In this document: positions 1 to 10,143 of the stretch, in pieces
Layout: the number at the start of each line of letters is the position of its first letter
How positions within the stretch are numbered: position 1 is the stretch's first letter
Source of the DNA: Dipteris shenzhenensis
Taxonomy: Eukaryota; Polypodiophyta; Polypodiopsida; Gleicheniales
Assembly: GCA_047967505.1 (NCBI GenBank)
Contig: CM106538.1
Reading direction: 5' to 3' (one strand)
DNA: 64,000 bases
The notes under the pieces: generated by a model
What the model saw: the letters and a program-made list of their open reading frames with translations, nothing else
What the model was told of the DNA's origin: nothing
Databases searched by the model: none
Translations under genes and position numbers: made by a program

Positions 1-3000
1 TTGAAATTATCAATTTTGTTGAGCTTTCAATCAACAACTTATCGTGGAATGCTGGGAATAAAAGACATCGAGAGGAGTGAAAGAGGCAAGGACCATTGAC
101 AGAAGATGAGAAAGGTGAGTTTGCTTTGCAGAAGCAGCTTGAGAAGGGAGAGCATGAGAAGATAAGACATTGCAGAGAAGAGCTATGAAAGTACTCTTCA
201 ACAAGAGAAGAGCTTGCACGTCTATTTGAAGAGGTCTTATAAAGTCATGTGTTCTCAGAAATATTCAGTATACTAAGCTAAAAGTACTAGGAATAAACAA
301 GAAGCATTGAAAGAAAGAATGTTTGATTCTTTGTGCATCTTTTTATATTATAATTAAATTGATGAAGATGAAATAAATAATGTAGAGGATTGTGTAACCC
401 GTGAGACAGAGATGGCAAATACGATGGCAGCATTGTAGCTTATGTCTACTACTATAAGGTGTTTTTGGACACCATATGGCTTTGCGATTTACTTGTACTT
501 GGATCCCTCAATTATGTCATAAACTACTTTCACAAATGTGAAGAACTCTTTTTTTAATGTACTCTAGTTTTAATAACATGTCACGTTAGTTTTCTTAATT
601 TGAATTTTCTTTAGCTTACTTTTTGCTTGATAGTTTGTTCCAAGAGCCGCTTTTTTTTCCCATTTTTTATCCAAAAGTATCTCAAAAAACAAATTTGGAC
701 AATGCACCACTCCAAAATTAACGAAATAAGGATCACTCATGAGTGCTCATCAATCTACAATAATGAAAATAGTAAATGTGTTTAGCATTAATTCCTATAG
801 TAAGTGCACGCATCATCTTCACATTTCATGATTCATCATGCTAGCCCTTCCCTACCACATCAAGCTACCATCTTTGGCCTAAGAGAATCCAACTCTAGAA
901 ACAGGCTCGACAATAATCTATGATGCTATAATTTAAGCTTGTCTCCATTGTGATGTAAACTTCTTTGGATGTGAAATTTGTTTCCTCAATTTTAAGTTTA
1001 CCCCATCGCAATACATGTTTTTATTAATTGTAATTTTACCAGTCCCAAAAATTTTGAATGTCAAAACCAGTTGATGGATTTTTACCATGTGCATCAAACA
1101 ACTTCATCCCTATTCTAGGAATGCAGCTCGTTCAAGACAAATTCCAATCCATATGCTCATCCAAGCTATTCAGCAAGACTTCTCCCACCTATTAACAAAA
1201 ATCATTTACGTTAACTATGGAATACTTCATCTCTCCTTCACTAGTTCTCTTAGAGAAAGCACTTCAGGGTCAAAAACTCCAGAAACTTGCAACGATTTGC
1301 ATTAAGATGATAAGCCTTGGACATCAGTCCTCTCACATATGGCAAAAGGAATGAGTTGAGGCACGGCAACAATTTTCTAAATCTCAAAATCCCTAGGAAG
1401 CCACGCACTTGTAGCTTATACTAAGTCCCTACAGGTTCATTGGCCAGCTTCTTAGAATCGCAAGCAACTATTTCAATCCAGTGTCAAGTATCAATGAAAG
1501 AGCTTGATTAGTAAAAAACAACAATTTAGGGAAGGACTCTTCTATTCAAGGTTGGTAGCATAGGCAATTGATCCCAATGAGCAATGATACAAATATTTTT
1601 GTAAGGCAACAAAAAATAGATTCTGGCATTTAAGCTCGAAGTCCCGAATTATACCTTCTTCAAGTATTATTCTAGATTGTGATAGTTCCAAACATTTTAA
1701 TTTTGAAATCTTTGCTTCTCTTCCACTACTCCCCGTGAAAGCTTTTCTAATGATAGTAAAAAATATAAGGCCCGAGTGGAATACAACAACTATATGCCAA
1801 ACATAGCTCATTTTCTTGACATTTCGTGATCAACAGCTAGAATAAAATAACATAGCACCTGAGATTAGGGAGAAGGGGAAGGACCACGTATGAAGGGGGT
1901 GGGGGACCATGTATGAAGGGTATTAAAGAAGTAGGGACGTCTTGAAGGGGGAGAAGGGGAAGGACCACCTGAGATTGGGGACAAGGGGAAGGACCCTAAC
2001 CTGCATTACCTTTAATAGAAACTCCTCCCCTCCCCCATTTATCCCTTACTTTAATCATGACCTTTCCCTCTTCCTTTTCACCCCTTTCTTTTCTCCACAA
2101 CTAATTAATAGGAATTTTGATTTAAAGTTCTCTAGGGTCACATATTTGGACTCCATAATTTATATAGTGGCCTACAACCTCAAACACATTTGTCGAAGCA
2201 CACAACCAAATGCAATTAGAGAATGCACAGCTATTTTCAACATGGCCATTATCAAGGTGAAAGAACTAAGAAGCATTGAAGATGAGCAGCTAGCTATTTA
2301 AAGTCTTTGCACAATGTCTTAATATCATTCTATTTTAAGTCTTTGCACAATGTCTTAATATCATTCTGGCACCATATTGCTCGGGATAGCCTTCACTTAA
2401 ATCACTTGGAACGTTTTGGTTTCCATATCAAGAGAACCACTTGCATTGCTCAAACACGTTGGATCCAAACACCTCCATTCAAGCAAGTTGCAGCGAAAAC
2501 GTGCATCGATAGGCATTTAAAGTTAAGACTTTTAGAAAGATACCATATTGGCAGCGAGCAATGGAATAATAAATAAAGTGGCCAATATGTTCTGGAAAGT
2601 TACATTCAGAATGGCTTTATTAGTAGTCTCAACTGAATTAGAGAAGCATTGTTTGAGAACTGCTGTAATAAGTGACCAGCGTCTCTGCAATCAATGTCTT
2701 GCTAGGGAACTCTTCAAGTCTCCACACTCAAAAGGTGGAGGAGATCTGCATATTACAGACAGAAAAAGTATCCATATCAACGTCACATCGAGCTTTTAAC
2801 ATCCGTATATGCGTCCGGTTTTTCAAAGCTGGCATTGCTCTGAAAAAGAGAAACTGGAGCAGTTGTGGATCACATCTGCGGAACGCTTGAATCGAAGAAA
2901 GAATGCACAAAACGGCACAAAACAAACAAATCACGTACATGATTGCACACGCAACAGCTGCATGTCGAGGGGCAATGCCTACGCCGAGTACCTGTTGCAA

Positions 3001-3097
3001 GCTCTTGTGTTTGCAAGAATTGGAGTCAAGGCTACAGCCAAAGTTGTAAGTCTGCATACAGTTGGACAGGCATTAAATAGAGCAGCACTGAAGATTC
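1..3097. other. AT-rich flank downstream of the TEDC1-like gene, no supported gene
   Basis: I see only short open frames with no recognisable domain. A short lysine/glutamate-rich frame near 46120-46260 in the other copy is broken in this one. A minus-strand frame at 1542-1811 is kept in both copies but differs by amino-acid changes and resembles nothing I know. Simple G-rich repeats (ggggaaggaccac) lie at 1868-2000, and a short tandem duplication of a 'ttttaagtctttgcacaatgtc' type unit lies near 2297-2365. Confidence 0.5.
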
Positions 3098-4650
3098 TTA
3101 CAACCGGAAAGGCTGTTCGGAAGAGGCAAACCTTTGAATCTGTCTTCCTCCAATGCGAGTCCTCTCATTCCTCCCGAGGGTTGCCCCATGTTCATGTCTT
3201 TGGTCCTTTACGGAGATGTGTTCCTCCATTAAACCTGACAAAATGTGATCTGAAATGCTAATGCCATTTGCAGCATTGCAATCGTCGCCACCGTCTCGTA
3301 CCACAGATGCTTTCGATTCCGAAAAAACCTCCACATCTTCAATTGATGTATTGCTACTTGTCTCCCCTTGGTTGGTTTGTGTTTGTCCATGCTCCGGATT
3401 CTCCTCCACTTGCTTTCTGCACAACAAATGCTCCTGGAAAAAATGAATGACAGGCAGTAGTTCCTCTTCGTATACACCCGTGGAGTCTCTGGCTTCCTTA
3501 TAGGGCCATGCAAAATCTGCAGATGCATGGGAAGCAGCTTCTGTAGTTGCGTTGGTTAAGCCTTCCTCAACAACACTTTCCATCCATTCCCAGAAGATGC
3601 TCTCATGTTTCACCGACTCAAGGATGCAATCCTTGAGCAACTTATCCGCTTGCAAGGCTTGACTATGCCTCAGTTGATCATCTTTATGTTGAAGGAGATG
3701 TACCTCATATTGGCTGTAAGGTCTTCCAACAGGATGTGAAATGTTCCTGTCGATTTGTATCTGATTGAGCTGTTGAGCAAGCTTCTCTTTACAGTGCCGC
3801 AAAGAGTGGAGGCTCTTTATTGCAACCTGTACTTTCCCATACAAAATTAAGGCCCGTTGAGCCCTAGCTGCCGCTCTTTTTTTTGAGTCACCCTCATCGG
3901 TGAGTGAATTGAGCACTTTGCTTACATATGCTTGGGCTCCATCTCGTGCCTGTCCACCTATCTTCAAGGCCTCATCGCACGAGGATACATCTGCTGGATA
4001 TGGTGGCAAAAGAGCCTTTGATATAGCCAGCAACAGCGGTTCTATCTGTCTCTTCCGAGCCCTTCGAAACACGTCGGAATAAGAAACTAACCACGCCAGG
4101 GCCAGTAGCAAATGGCGGCTTTGCTTTTTGCTACGACAAAGCGGGAAGACGGGAGATTGGGGCGGATATGCCCATAAGGCCATGTAGGATTTTACAAAGG
4201 AAAGTTTTCGATCCGCACATTCTGTATCGCTGCCCTCTTCCGTCGATTCGCTAGGGTCGGTTCTGCTTTGGTGCAAGGCGAACTCCGAGCTGACGTTCTT
4301 CGAATTGTGATCTCGCTTCTCCAATCTTTCTTGCTTCGATGCTACGGTGGAGCTCCGATCGTGCGTCCTTGAAAGCGCTGTAGGTGCAGCTTTCTTGAGG
4401 GTGCGTATCTTCTTTTTATCTGAACTCCCCACGGGAGCTTTGCTGACAGGATGAATAGGCTGCGGACAGGGATTTGCTGCGCTCTCCTTCTCGACTACGA
4501 AGTTGGGCTCATCACATTCCACAGGCACGTCTACAACATCTTCGATGCCGCTAAAAAACATGCCGTTTCCTGGGAGGCTAGACAAGCGAGAAGTGGTGGG
4601 ACTCGAAGGGAAGGAGGCAAGGTTGAGAGCGACAAGGTCGTGAAGAGCCT
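1..4650. repeat. Segmental duplication, copy 1
   Basis: This segment aligns almost base for base with 46073-50645. The left edge lies at or beyond the window start and homology stops abruptly after 4650. The copies differ by scattered substitutions and a few indels: about 35 bp near 1252-1287 is present here and absent from copy 2, and about 54 bp near 46805-46855 in copy 2 is absent here. The unit contains the TEDC1-like gene with its whole 3' flank but only part of its 5' end, so the duplication broke inside the coding region. Confidence 0.95.
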
Positions 4651-4801
4651 CTAGAAGGCAAGCAGATGCAGATGGGTGGTTGAATTTGGCTCTCCTGATG
4701 TGTTCCGGCGAGGGAGCGCGGACTCCAAGGGATTGCAAAAGGCCACACAGATACTCGACGCTACTTTTGACGCTTCTGGGCGGAGTGGTGACGCTGCCCA
4801 T
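3098..4801 (-). CDS. TEDC1: TEDC1-like protein (tubulin epsilon and delta complex protein 1 homologue)
   Basis: Single open frame of 567 residues starting at ATG 4801. Three blocks match what I recall of animal TEDC1: SPEHIRRAKF (31-40), LLLALAWLV (231-239) and a region ending SIFWEWMESVVEE (401-413). In animals TEDC1 works with TEDC2, delta- and epsilon-tubulin to build or stabilise centriolar triplet microtubules. In a plant this would act in the basal bodies of motile sperm. Residues 85-225 are a low-complexity, charged spacer, so the protein is longer than the animal form. Residues 300-400 are helical and probably coiled coil. The C-terminal 150 residues are polar and unrecognised. The start is chosen because the conserved N-terminal block begins about 15 residues later. 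No intron is needed, which is unusual and could mean a retrocopy or intron loss. A broken duplicate lies at 49221-50645. The assignment rests on remembered motifs, not on a search. Confidence 0.72.
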   Translation of the reverse strand: MGSVTTPPRSVKSSVEYLCGLLQSLGVRAPSPEHIRRAKFNHPSASACLLEALHDLVALNLASFPSSPTTSRLSSLPGNGMFFSGIEDVVDVPVECDEPNFVVEKESAANPCPQPIHPVSKAPVGSSDKKKIRTLKKAAPTALSRTHDRSSTVASKQERLEKRDHNSKNVSSEFALHQSRTDPSESTEEGSDTECADRKLSFVKSYMALWAYPPQSPVFPLCRSKKQSRHLLLALAWLVSYSDVFRRARKRQIEPLLLAISKALLPPYPADVSSCDEALKIGGQARDGAQAYVSKVLNSLTDEGDSKKRAAARAQRALILYGKVQVAIKSLHSLRHCKEKLAQQLNQIQIDRNISHPVGRPYSQYEVHLLQHKDDQLRHSQALQADKLLKDCILESVKHESIFWEWMESVVEEGLTNATTEAASHASADFAWPYKEARDSTGVYEEELLPVIHFFQEHLLCRKQVEENPEHGQTQTNQGETSSNTSIEDVEVFSESKASVVRDGGDDCNAANGISISDHILSGLMEEHISVKDQRHEHGATLGRNERTRIGGRQIQRFASSEQPFRL

Positions 4802-5908
4802 GGATCCTCAATCATCAGCAGGATGCGTACTGTTGCGCTTCTGCAGATCGATTCCTCTTATGTTAACTCCTGCTCTGATCTTCCGAATCATATTCACGCT
4901 GAGCTTGAGAATACGATCTTGCCAGTAACAATCAAGCCGATCTTGCCCGTAACAATCTGCTGCTCACGAATCACAATCACAAGTCACGTTGTTTAAAATT
5001 CACGATCATCGACTCCAATGCATGCAAAAACCAGTCACGTGAGGGCATTTGATCGTTAATGAAAGGGGCACCAAAAACCTGGGTTTAATAATTTTGATTT
5101 AAAAATGGAGGTCACAAATATAGTTATAAAATGTGTTAAAACCTCTAAATTTATGAAATTCTATCTCCAATTTTATGAGCTTGGAGGCTTTTTGAATTTT
5201 ACCAAAAGAGAGGCATAGTTGGATGTTGAATCAAGCACCCAGATGTGCTGAAGGCCACCACTCCCCCCTCCATTCTCACATGCATGAAACAAACCAATGT
5301 TTGTGCCTGCACTTAGATGCATGCATTCTCGCTATGCGAAAACGTTTCCTAAAAGGGTCTCCCCACCGCACAGAGCATTGTGTTGCCCACTTTGGTGATG
5401 AAGAATCCAATCATAGTGTGCCCTCGAGTGTCATCTAGACCTTGACAAGTAGGAGGAGGAAGCGAGTTGCACTTCTCTTCCAAGTCTCTATGCTTCTAAG
5501 TTTTTGCCTCGTAGGTTTCTGCTCTTTTAAGTTTCTACATAGGTCTTTGTGACCAACTCTCCCCTACTAGCTCTACAAGGTTAGCAATGTAATACCAAAG
5601 TTAATGCACCTCCAACTTAGTAGCTGTGCATGGGGTGATGCTCCCTTGCTACTAATTATGCTAGAGCAACACTACTAGCGAGCATGGGGAAGCCCTCTAA
5701 ACTTGATCCGATGACTAGCTCTCACTTAACATGTTCAAGCGCAATCGTGCTCATGATCTCCTATGTCCATTAAATCCTTGTCCTCACTCTACTTGATACC
5801 TACTCGTAGAATGTAAAGACTACCAAATGATGTGTTCGAGCACTTTGCAACTTGGATGTCCCTTGTAATGGGCACCAAGTAAATGTGCTCTATATTGCTC
5901 TTGCAAGA
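4802..5908. other. Intergenic region upstream of the TEDC1-like gene
   Basis: About 1.1 kb with no convincing coding region. It should contain the promoter of the minus-strand TEDC1-like gene, but I cannot pick a firm TATA box. A short repeated phrase (gccagtaacaatcaagccgatc, then gcccgtaacaatc) lies at 4920-4955. The stretch ends at the left terminus of a family-2 transposon. Confidence 0.4.
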
Positions 5909-5938
5909 CACAACAAGAAAAATCACCCATAGATGCGC
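5909..5938 (+). repeat. Left terminal inverted repeat of family-2 element
   Basis: It begins CACAACAAGAAAAATCACCC and runs into ATAGATGCGC. It is nearly the same as the left end at 29598-29627 and the reverse complement of 44287-44316. The three bases before it are AGA; the matching duplication cannot be checked because the right end is lost. Confidence 0.8.
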
Positions 5939-5973
5939 ACACAAACACGCTTGCTGAACTAAATAAAAAAATT

Positions 5974-5976
5974 ACG
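5974..5976. other. Unoccupied paralogue of the nested CACTA insertion site
   Basis: The sequence around here reads aactaaataaaaaaattacg followed directly by ggcgtgtctatttgcgcg. In the family-2 element at 29598-44316 the same two halves are separated by a 10.35 kb CACTA element flanked by ACG on both sides. This copy therefore preserves the pre-insertion arrangement, with a single ACG. Confidence 0.9.
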
Positions 5977-6189
5977 GGCGTGTCTATTTGCGCGTTTGGG
6001 TACCCACGTCTAACAGCACGTCTACATAGAACACACACGCACGTATAGATGCGCATATAAATGCCAAAATAGACGCTCTTATAAACACGTTTGTAGATGC
6101 AAAAATAGACGCTTGTCGACAGACAGATGCGTATATAGACGCGTTTATAAACGCACTGATAGATGCACTTTATAATATATATTTTTTAA

Positions 6190-6530
6190 TTTACAGAATG
6201 CTATGTATGTTGTGTATGCTATGTTGTTACAAGAATCGCATTTCCACATTGTCTAATTCAATTCTTACAGTCAACCGCATTTTAATTACAATTTCAAATA
6301 AAACATTACAAGTCCAAAATGCATTAAAATTAAAAGCTCAAAAAGTACTTGTATGTACATATAGCATGAAGCTAAGCCACATCATGTGGCTTCAAGTACA
6401 AAAATTAAGGAAGCTAAGCCACCTCATGTGGCTTCAAGTAGAAAAAATAAGAGGAGTTTATATACAAGAGGCACGAAGCCAAGACAATGGCTTTAAGTAC
6501 AAAAAAGAGTAGCTAGCACTACTTCTACGA
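6190..6530. other. 3' region of the family-2 accessory gene with short hairpins
   Basis: Non-coding stretch downstream of the minus-strand accessory gene. A perfect stem AAGCCACAT-C-ATGTGGCTT lies at 6374-6392, and a second copy with one mismatch (AAGCCACCT) starts near 6417. Both recur at the same place in the other two family-2 copies (about 40447 and 40490; 62259 and 62302), so they are a family trait. They could act in 3' end formation or as protein-binding sites; the sequence does not decide this. Confidence 0.55.
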
Positions 6531-7415
6531 CTAATCCTCGCTCCCATCCATGCTCCCTTCTGCGCTCCCTTCTGCGCCTCCTTCCTCATCTTCCTTATCG
6601 TCTTGTGCACGGGCCTGTAAACAAGGGACAACATATATCAATGTATGAAAAATCAAATCTTTACTTATAATATTGACATTATTTAATTACTTTCAAATAC
6701 CTTGGGGGCCGCTCCAGTAGTCTGGATATACTGCTCCTTAGTAATCAACCCGTCATTATAGAAGTGCCTCCATGTATCTCGTCTACGATGGTGGCGGTGG
6801 TAGGCTGTCTCCACGTGAGTAGGGTATCTGCCCACGATCTCCAGTTGCAAGACGACACAATTTGCAGAGGGATTAGTACAAAGAAACAACCTCCTAATAA
6901 ACTACATAAGCAATATAATTTGAGATCGATACTTACAAATTGGGCCTCCCATGATTCAACACCCCCTGCTCCAAAATGCGGCTTCCATATTCCTCCATTT
7001 GGATCCTTCGTGCCTCCACGTGCTGCAGACTGGGGTCCTCCCTCGCTGACTTCATTGCTTTCTTCCACTCATGCTTGTGAGCGGGGGCGGGCCCCTTGGT
7101 GGTTGACCTCCCTCGATCCTGACAAGCTCTGCTAGTGCCTGCCTCTTAAGCGAAGATTTTTTATTGCCAAGTATCGTGACAATCTTTGACTTGGCCTATT
7201 TATCTATGAACTAGCGATTGGGGGGGTTAGGATACGTAGAGCGAACAGCAGCGAGGGTCTCATCAGCCAACCTCTTTGGCTGGTCTTTGAAGTGGATAAA
7301 GCAATCTCTGTAATTGTTAGCAATTACAGAGCGCATGAAGGCCATGATGTCCTTCCCCCGCGCATCCATCAAGATGCTTCCTGTCTGAGTGATGTCATAG
7401 AATATCGTACCATCA
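6531..7415 (-). pseudogene. Family-2 accessory protein, C-terminal half (split by L1)
   Basis: Read on the minus strand from 7415, this continues the frame that breaks at 14663. It begins DGTIFYDITQTGSILMDARG and runs through a domain with YPNPPN, then a glycine/proline-rich stretch, and ends with an acidic Glu/Ser/Gly tail and a TAG at 6531-6533. Introns are inferred from comparison with the two other copies. Two in-frame stops follow YPNPPNR, so the gene was dead, or died, apart from the L1 insertion. By position it corresponds to the TNPA/TNP1-type accessory protein of CACTA elements, which binds subterminal repeats. That function is inferred. Confidence 0.7.
7400..7415. repeat. L1 target-site duplication, left copy
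   Basis: GAATATCGTACCATCA occurs here and again, identically, at 14663-14678, on either side of the L1. A 16-bp duplication is normal for L1 integration. An extra A in front may belong to either the duplication or the poly(A) tail. Confidence 0.95.
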
Positions 7416-7846
7416 TGGGATGATCGACATCGCGCTCCTGCGAGCTTCCCCTCCCCCCCTCGCCGTTAGCCCCTACCTCCCCCCCCGCTCCCCCCCCCCC
7501 CCCCTCTTGCTGCGACCACCTCCACCCCCCCCGCTACCCCTCGCCTCACCTCCGCCCCAGCCGCCCCCTCGCTCCATCCCGCCCCCTCGCTCCTTCCCGC
7601 CCCTTGCCTCCGCTCGCTCCAACCCGCCCCTCGCCCCCTCGCTCCAATCCGCCCCCTCGCCCCTCGCCCCTCCCCCCCCTCTCTCCAACCCGCCCCCTCG
7701 CTCCATCCCCCCCCCTTACTTCCGCTCCATCCCGCCCCCTCGCTCCACTCCGCCCCTCGCCCCCGCTCTAACCCCCCCCTCGCTGCCGCTCTAACCCCCC
7801 CTCGCCGCCGCTCTAACCGCGCGCGTCGCCTCGCCGCCGCCGCTCT

Positions 7847-7894
<48 letters not shown>

Positions 7895-8103
7895 CACCCC
7901 CGCCTTTCCAACTTCACCCCCCCCCCCCCCGCCCTCTCCGTACTCCCCGCACCCCGCAGCCTTCGCCCCGCCCTCAGCTTCGACCCCTCCGACCCTTCAT
8001 TTCGCCTCGCCCGCCTCACCCCCAGGCTCCACCGCCGCTTCATCCCCTTCTTGGGTGGCAGCCTGTTTTTCTTCATCGGAAGCTTGCAGTTAGTCTTGGC
8101 GGT
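7416..8103 (+). promoter_or_regulatory. 5' leader of the L1, C-rich monomer-like tract and 47-nt T-run
   Basis: From about 7436 to 7846 the strand is almost only C and T plus some G, built on a loose 'CCCCTCGCTCCA/TCCCGCC' unit. A run of 47 T follows at 7848-7894, then another C-rich part up to the ORF1 start. L1 5' leaders hold internal promoters, and in some animals these are arrays of monomers. That this tract is such a promoter is inferred. The T-run has the wrong polarity to be the element's own tail. Confidence 0.6.
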
Positions 8104-10143
8104 ATGGCGGCCCCCAGCCCGGATCCGGAGGCCCAGTCGGACCCTCCCTCTCCAGATGCCTACCGCGTTATCCTGACAGAGCAACAATCATCCCGTGTTC
8201 AGGCGGTAGCCAGTGACTTTGCTCGTACCTCTGTTTACGGTAGAGTCATTGGACACTCCCCCTCCAGGTCTACCATCAGGGACTGGCTCCAGTCCACTCT
8301 CTTGCTAGAGGATGGCCACATTGAGGAGGTGGCCCTTATGGGAAGGGGCATCTTCTGGCTCAAACTCTCCAGTGAGAAAGCTGCGAGCAATCTGGTAGCC
8401 GGTTCCCCCACATCGGTGGATGGGAAGATCATCATGATAGTCCCGTGGTACCGTGGTTTCAGCGCAGCGGATTTCGATACTCGGTTCCGTATACCTCGCC
8501 ACCCAGTGACACTCGTTTTTCCAGGGCTTGCTACTGAGCTGCGGCCGATTGTCAGGGACTTGGGCTCCCATTTTGGCTGGGTTATGCACGACACCTTTGC
8601 CGATGCGGTGACCACGGCAGGAGCTCCCCGAGTCCGTGTGGCTGTGGCGGATCCTGCGACTCTCCCTGCAGTGATCGAGATCGTTACAGGTGCCGACAGT
8701 ATCACCCAGAGCATGATAGTCACCGGACAGCCAGGTCAGTGCCTGCGGTGCCATGGCTTTGGGCACTTGGCGGCTGCTTGTCCACGCTTTGCCAGCTCGT
8801 CTCGACCCTCCCCGCCCCCGCCCCCTCCGCCCCCACCTCCCCCCCCCGGACAGCCACGTCAGGAGGAGCCGAGGCAGTCGGAGCCTGGGCCAGAGGTAGT
8901 GGGCGGTTGGACCGAGGTTCGAAGGAAAAGAGGAAAGAATAAGAAGATTTCGGATAAAGGCAAGGAGGCAGAGGTTACCACTCCTGCAGCAGCACTCCAC
9001 AGGCCTGACAGGCAGATGCCCCAGGGACCTGGGAGAGCCTCTTCTTCGACGGCAGCCCGCCCTCCACAGCCTCAGATCCTCCTCTCTCCCACCCCCCCGC
9101 CTTCTCCCCGGTTTCCCCAGTTTCCCCCCCCTTCGCCCGCCCCGCAGTTTCAGCCCCCGCCTCCTTTTCCTCAGTCCCCTCCCCCCCCCCCTCCCTCTCA
9201 GCCCCAGGTCCAGATGCATCCTCATCCCCCTCCCTCCCCTGCTCCCCTCGCCCCTCCTACAGAGTTAGCTGCACCGTCGCCTTCCCAGCCGAGTGCAGCC
9301 TCCGCTCCACCTCCTCCACCTTCTCCGCCAGTCGCCTCCGTGGAGCCCGAGTCGCCTATCCCGCAGCCTCCTCCCCCTCCTCCTCCGCTTGCAAGACACC
9401 TGGTGTCTGTACCATCAGTGGAGCAGGTTTCCCTTCCCGCTAGCCCCTCAGTGGCAGACTCAGCTGGGTCTCAGCTCCAGGAGAGAGAGCTCCCTCGAGA
9501 CTTTTACAGATCTGGCCCCTGGGACTACCTGGATGTGGCCGACCTTGGGACCTTCCCGGCTTGTCTCGACATTAGTATCTTCATGCTCCGCAAAGGGGCG
9601 GATGGGAGGCTTGGTGCCTTGGCTCCCAGGGATGGCCCTAGCTTCGCCTTCACGTTCCTCAGCGATGGCACCGAGACCTGGACAGACGACTCGGTGTGGG
9701 AGGCTCTCAGAGAGCAGACACACGCCCAGATTTGCTCCTGGATAGGCCCGTCCGGTGGGCAGCTCCTCGAGACTCAGTGGTCCGAGGGCGATGTGCGCTT
9801 GCGGTGGCGTTGCGCTGCCAAACGTTTCCGATTGATCGTGATCCTCAGACCCCCCCTGACATGGCCTCTTCCCCAGGATGTCAGAGCTTGGTCCCAACAG
9901 AAACTCCGAACCTTCTACGGGATGACTGCTTCAGAGATCTCGAGCTGGCTCGAGAAAGCATTTGTTCATGGCACTAGAGGCCTCTCGCCTTTGCTGAAGG
10001 TTTTGAAGAACGGGCAGGACGACCCCGTCTCCCCCTCCAAACCTTCTCACAAGCGGCAGCGCCTCCACTCCGATCTGTCTGATTCTTCTTCGACTTCTTC
10101 TGCGAGCAGACAGCTGTTCGCAGCCCCCCATCCCTCTCCATGA
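8104..10143 (+). CDS. L1 ORF1 protein (nucleic-acid chaperone type, DUF4283-like with CCHC knuckle)
   Basis: 679 residues. Residues 20-210 resemble the plant LINE/DUF4283 region, with YGRVIG near 44-49 and a PWYRGFSAADF stretch near 117-127. A CCHC zinc knuckle follows at 213-226: C213, C216, H221, C226 in CLRCHGFGHLAAAC. Residues 230-440 are extremely proline-rich with polyproline runs, broken by a basic patch (KRGKNKK). The C-terminal 230 residues form a second folded-looking region that I do not recognise. The last part carries Lys/Arg and Ser runs. ORF1 proteins coat the L1 RNA and assist target-primed reverse transcription. The stop overlaps the ORF2 start as ATGA. The chosen ATG is the first in frame after the leader and gives a full N-terminal domain. 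Confidence 0.9.
   Translation: MAAPSPDPEAQSDPPSPDAYRVILTEQQSSRVQAVASDFARTSVYGRVIGHSPSRSTIRDWLQSTLLLEDGHIEEVALMGRGIFWLKLSSEKAASNLVAGSPTSVDGKIIMIVPWYRGFSAADFDTRFRIPRHPVTLVFPGLATELRPIVRDLGSHFGWVMHDTFADAVTTAGAPRVRVAVADPATLPAVIEIVTGADSITQSMIVTGQPGQCLRCHGFGHLAAACPRFASSSRPSPPPPPPPPPPPPGQPRQEEPRQSEPGPEVVGGWTEVRRKRGKNKKISDKGKEAEVTTPAAALHRPDRQMPQGPGRASSSTAARPPQPQILLSPTPPPSPRFPQFPPPSPAPQFQPPPPFPQSPPPPPPSQPQVQMHPHPPPSPAPLAPPTELAAPSPSQPSAASAPPPPPSPPVASVEPESPIPQPPPPPPPLARHLVSVPSVEQVSLPASPSVADSAGSQLQERELPRDFYRSGPWDYLDVADLGTFPACLDISIFMLRKGADGRLGALAPRDGPSFAFTFLSDGTETWTDDSVWEALREQTHAQICSWIGPSGGQLLETQWSEGDVRLRWRCAAKRFRLIVILRPPLTWPLPQDVRAWSQQKLRTFYGMTASEISSWLEKAFVHGTRGLSPLLKVLKNGQDDPVSPSKPSHKRQRLHSDLSDSSSTSSASRQLFAAPHPSP

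Noticed and set aside
1290-1560. Minus-strand peptide vaguely like a reverse-transcriptase end (VRGFLGILRF)
   Set aside because: Match is too short, with stops, and no neighbouring retroelement domain in either copy of the duplication.
7420-7897. Proline-rich plus-strand frame and Gly/Arg/Lys-rich minus-strand frames in the L1 leader
   Set aside because: C-rich low-complexity DNA opens frames on both strands; the poly-Lys start is just the T-run.
8235-9897. Long minus-strand frames opposite L1 ORF1
   Set aside because: Shadows of a G+C-rich coding region; no domain, and the plus-strand frame has clear motifs.
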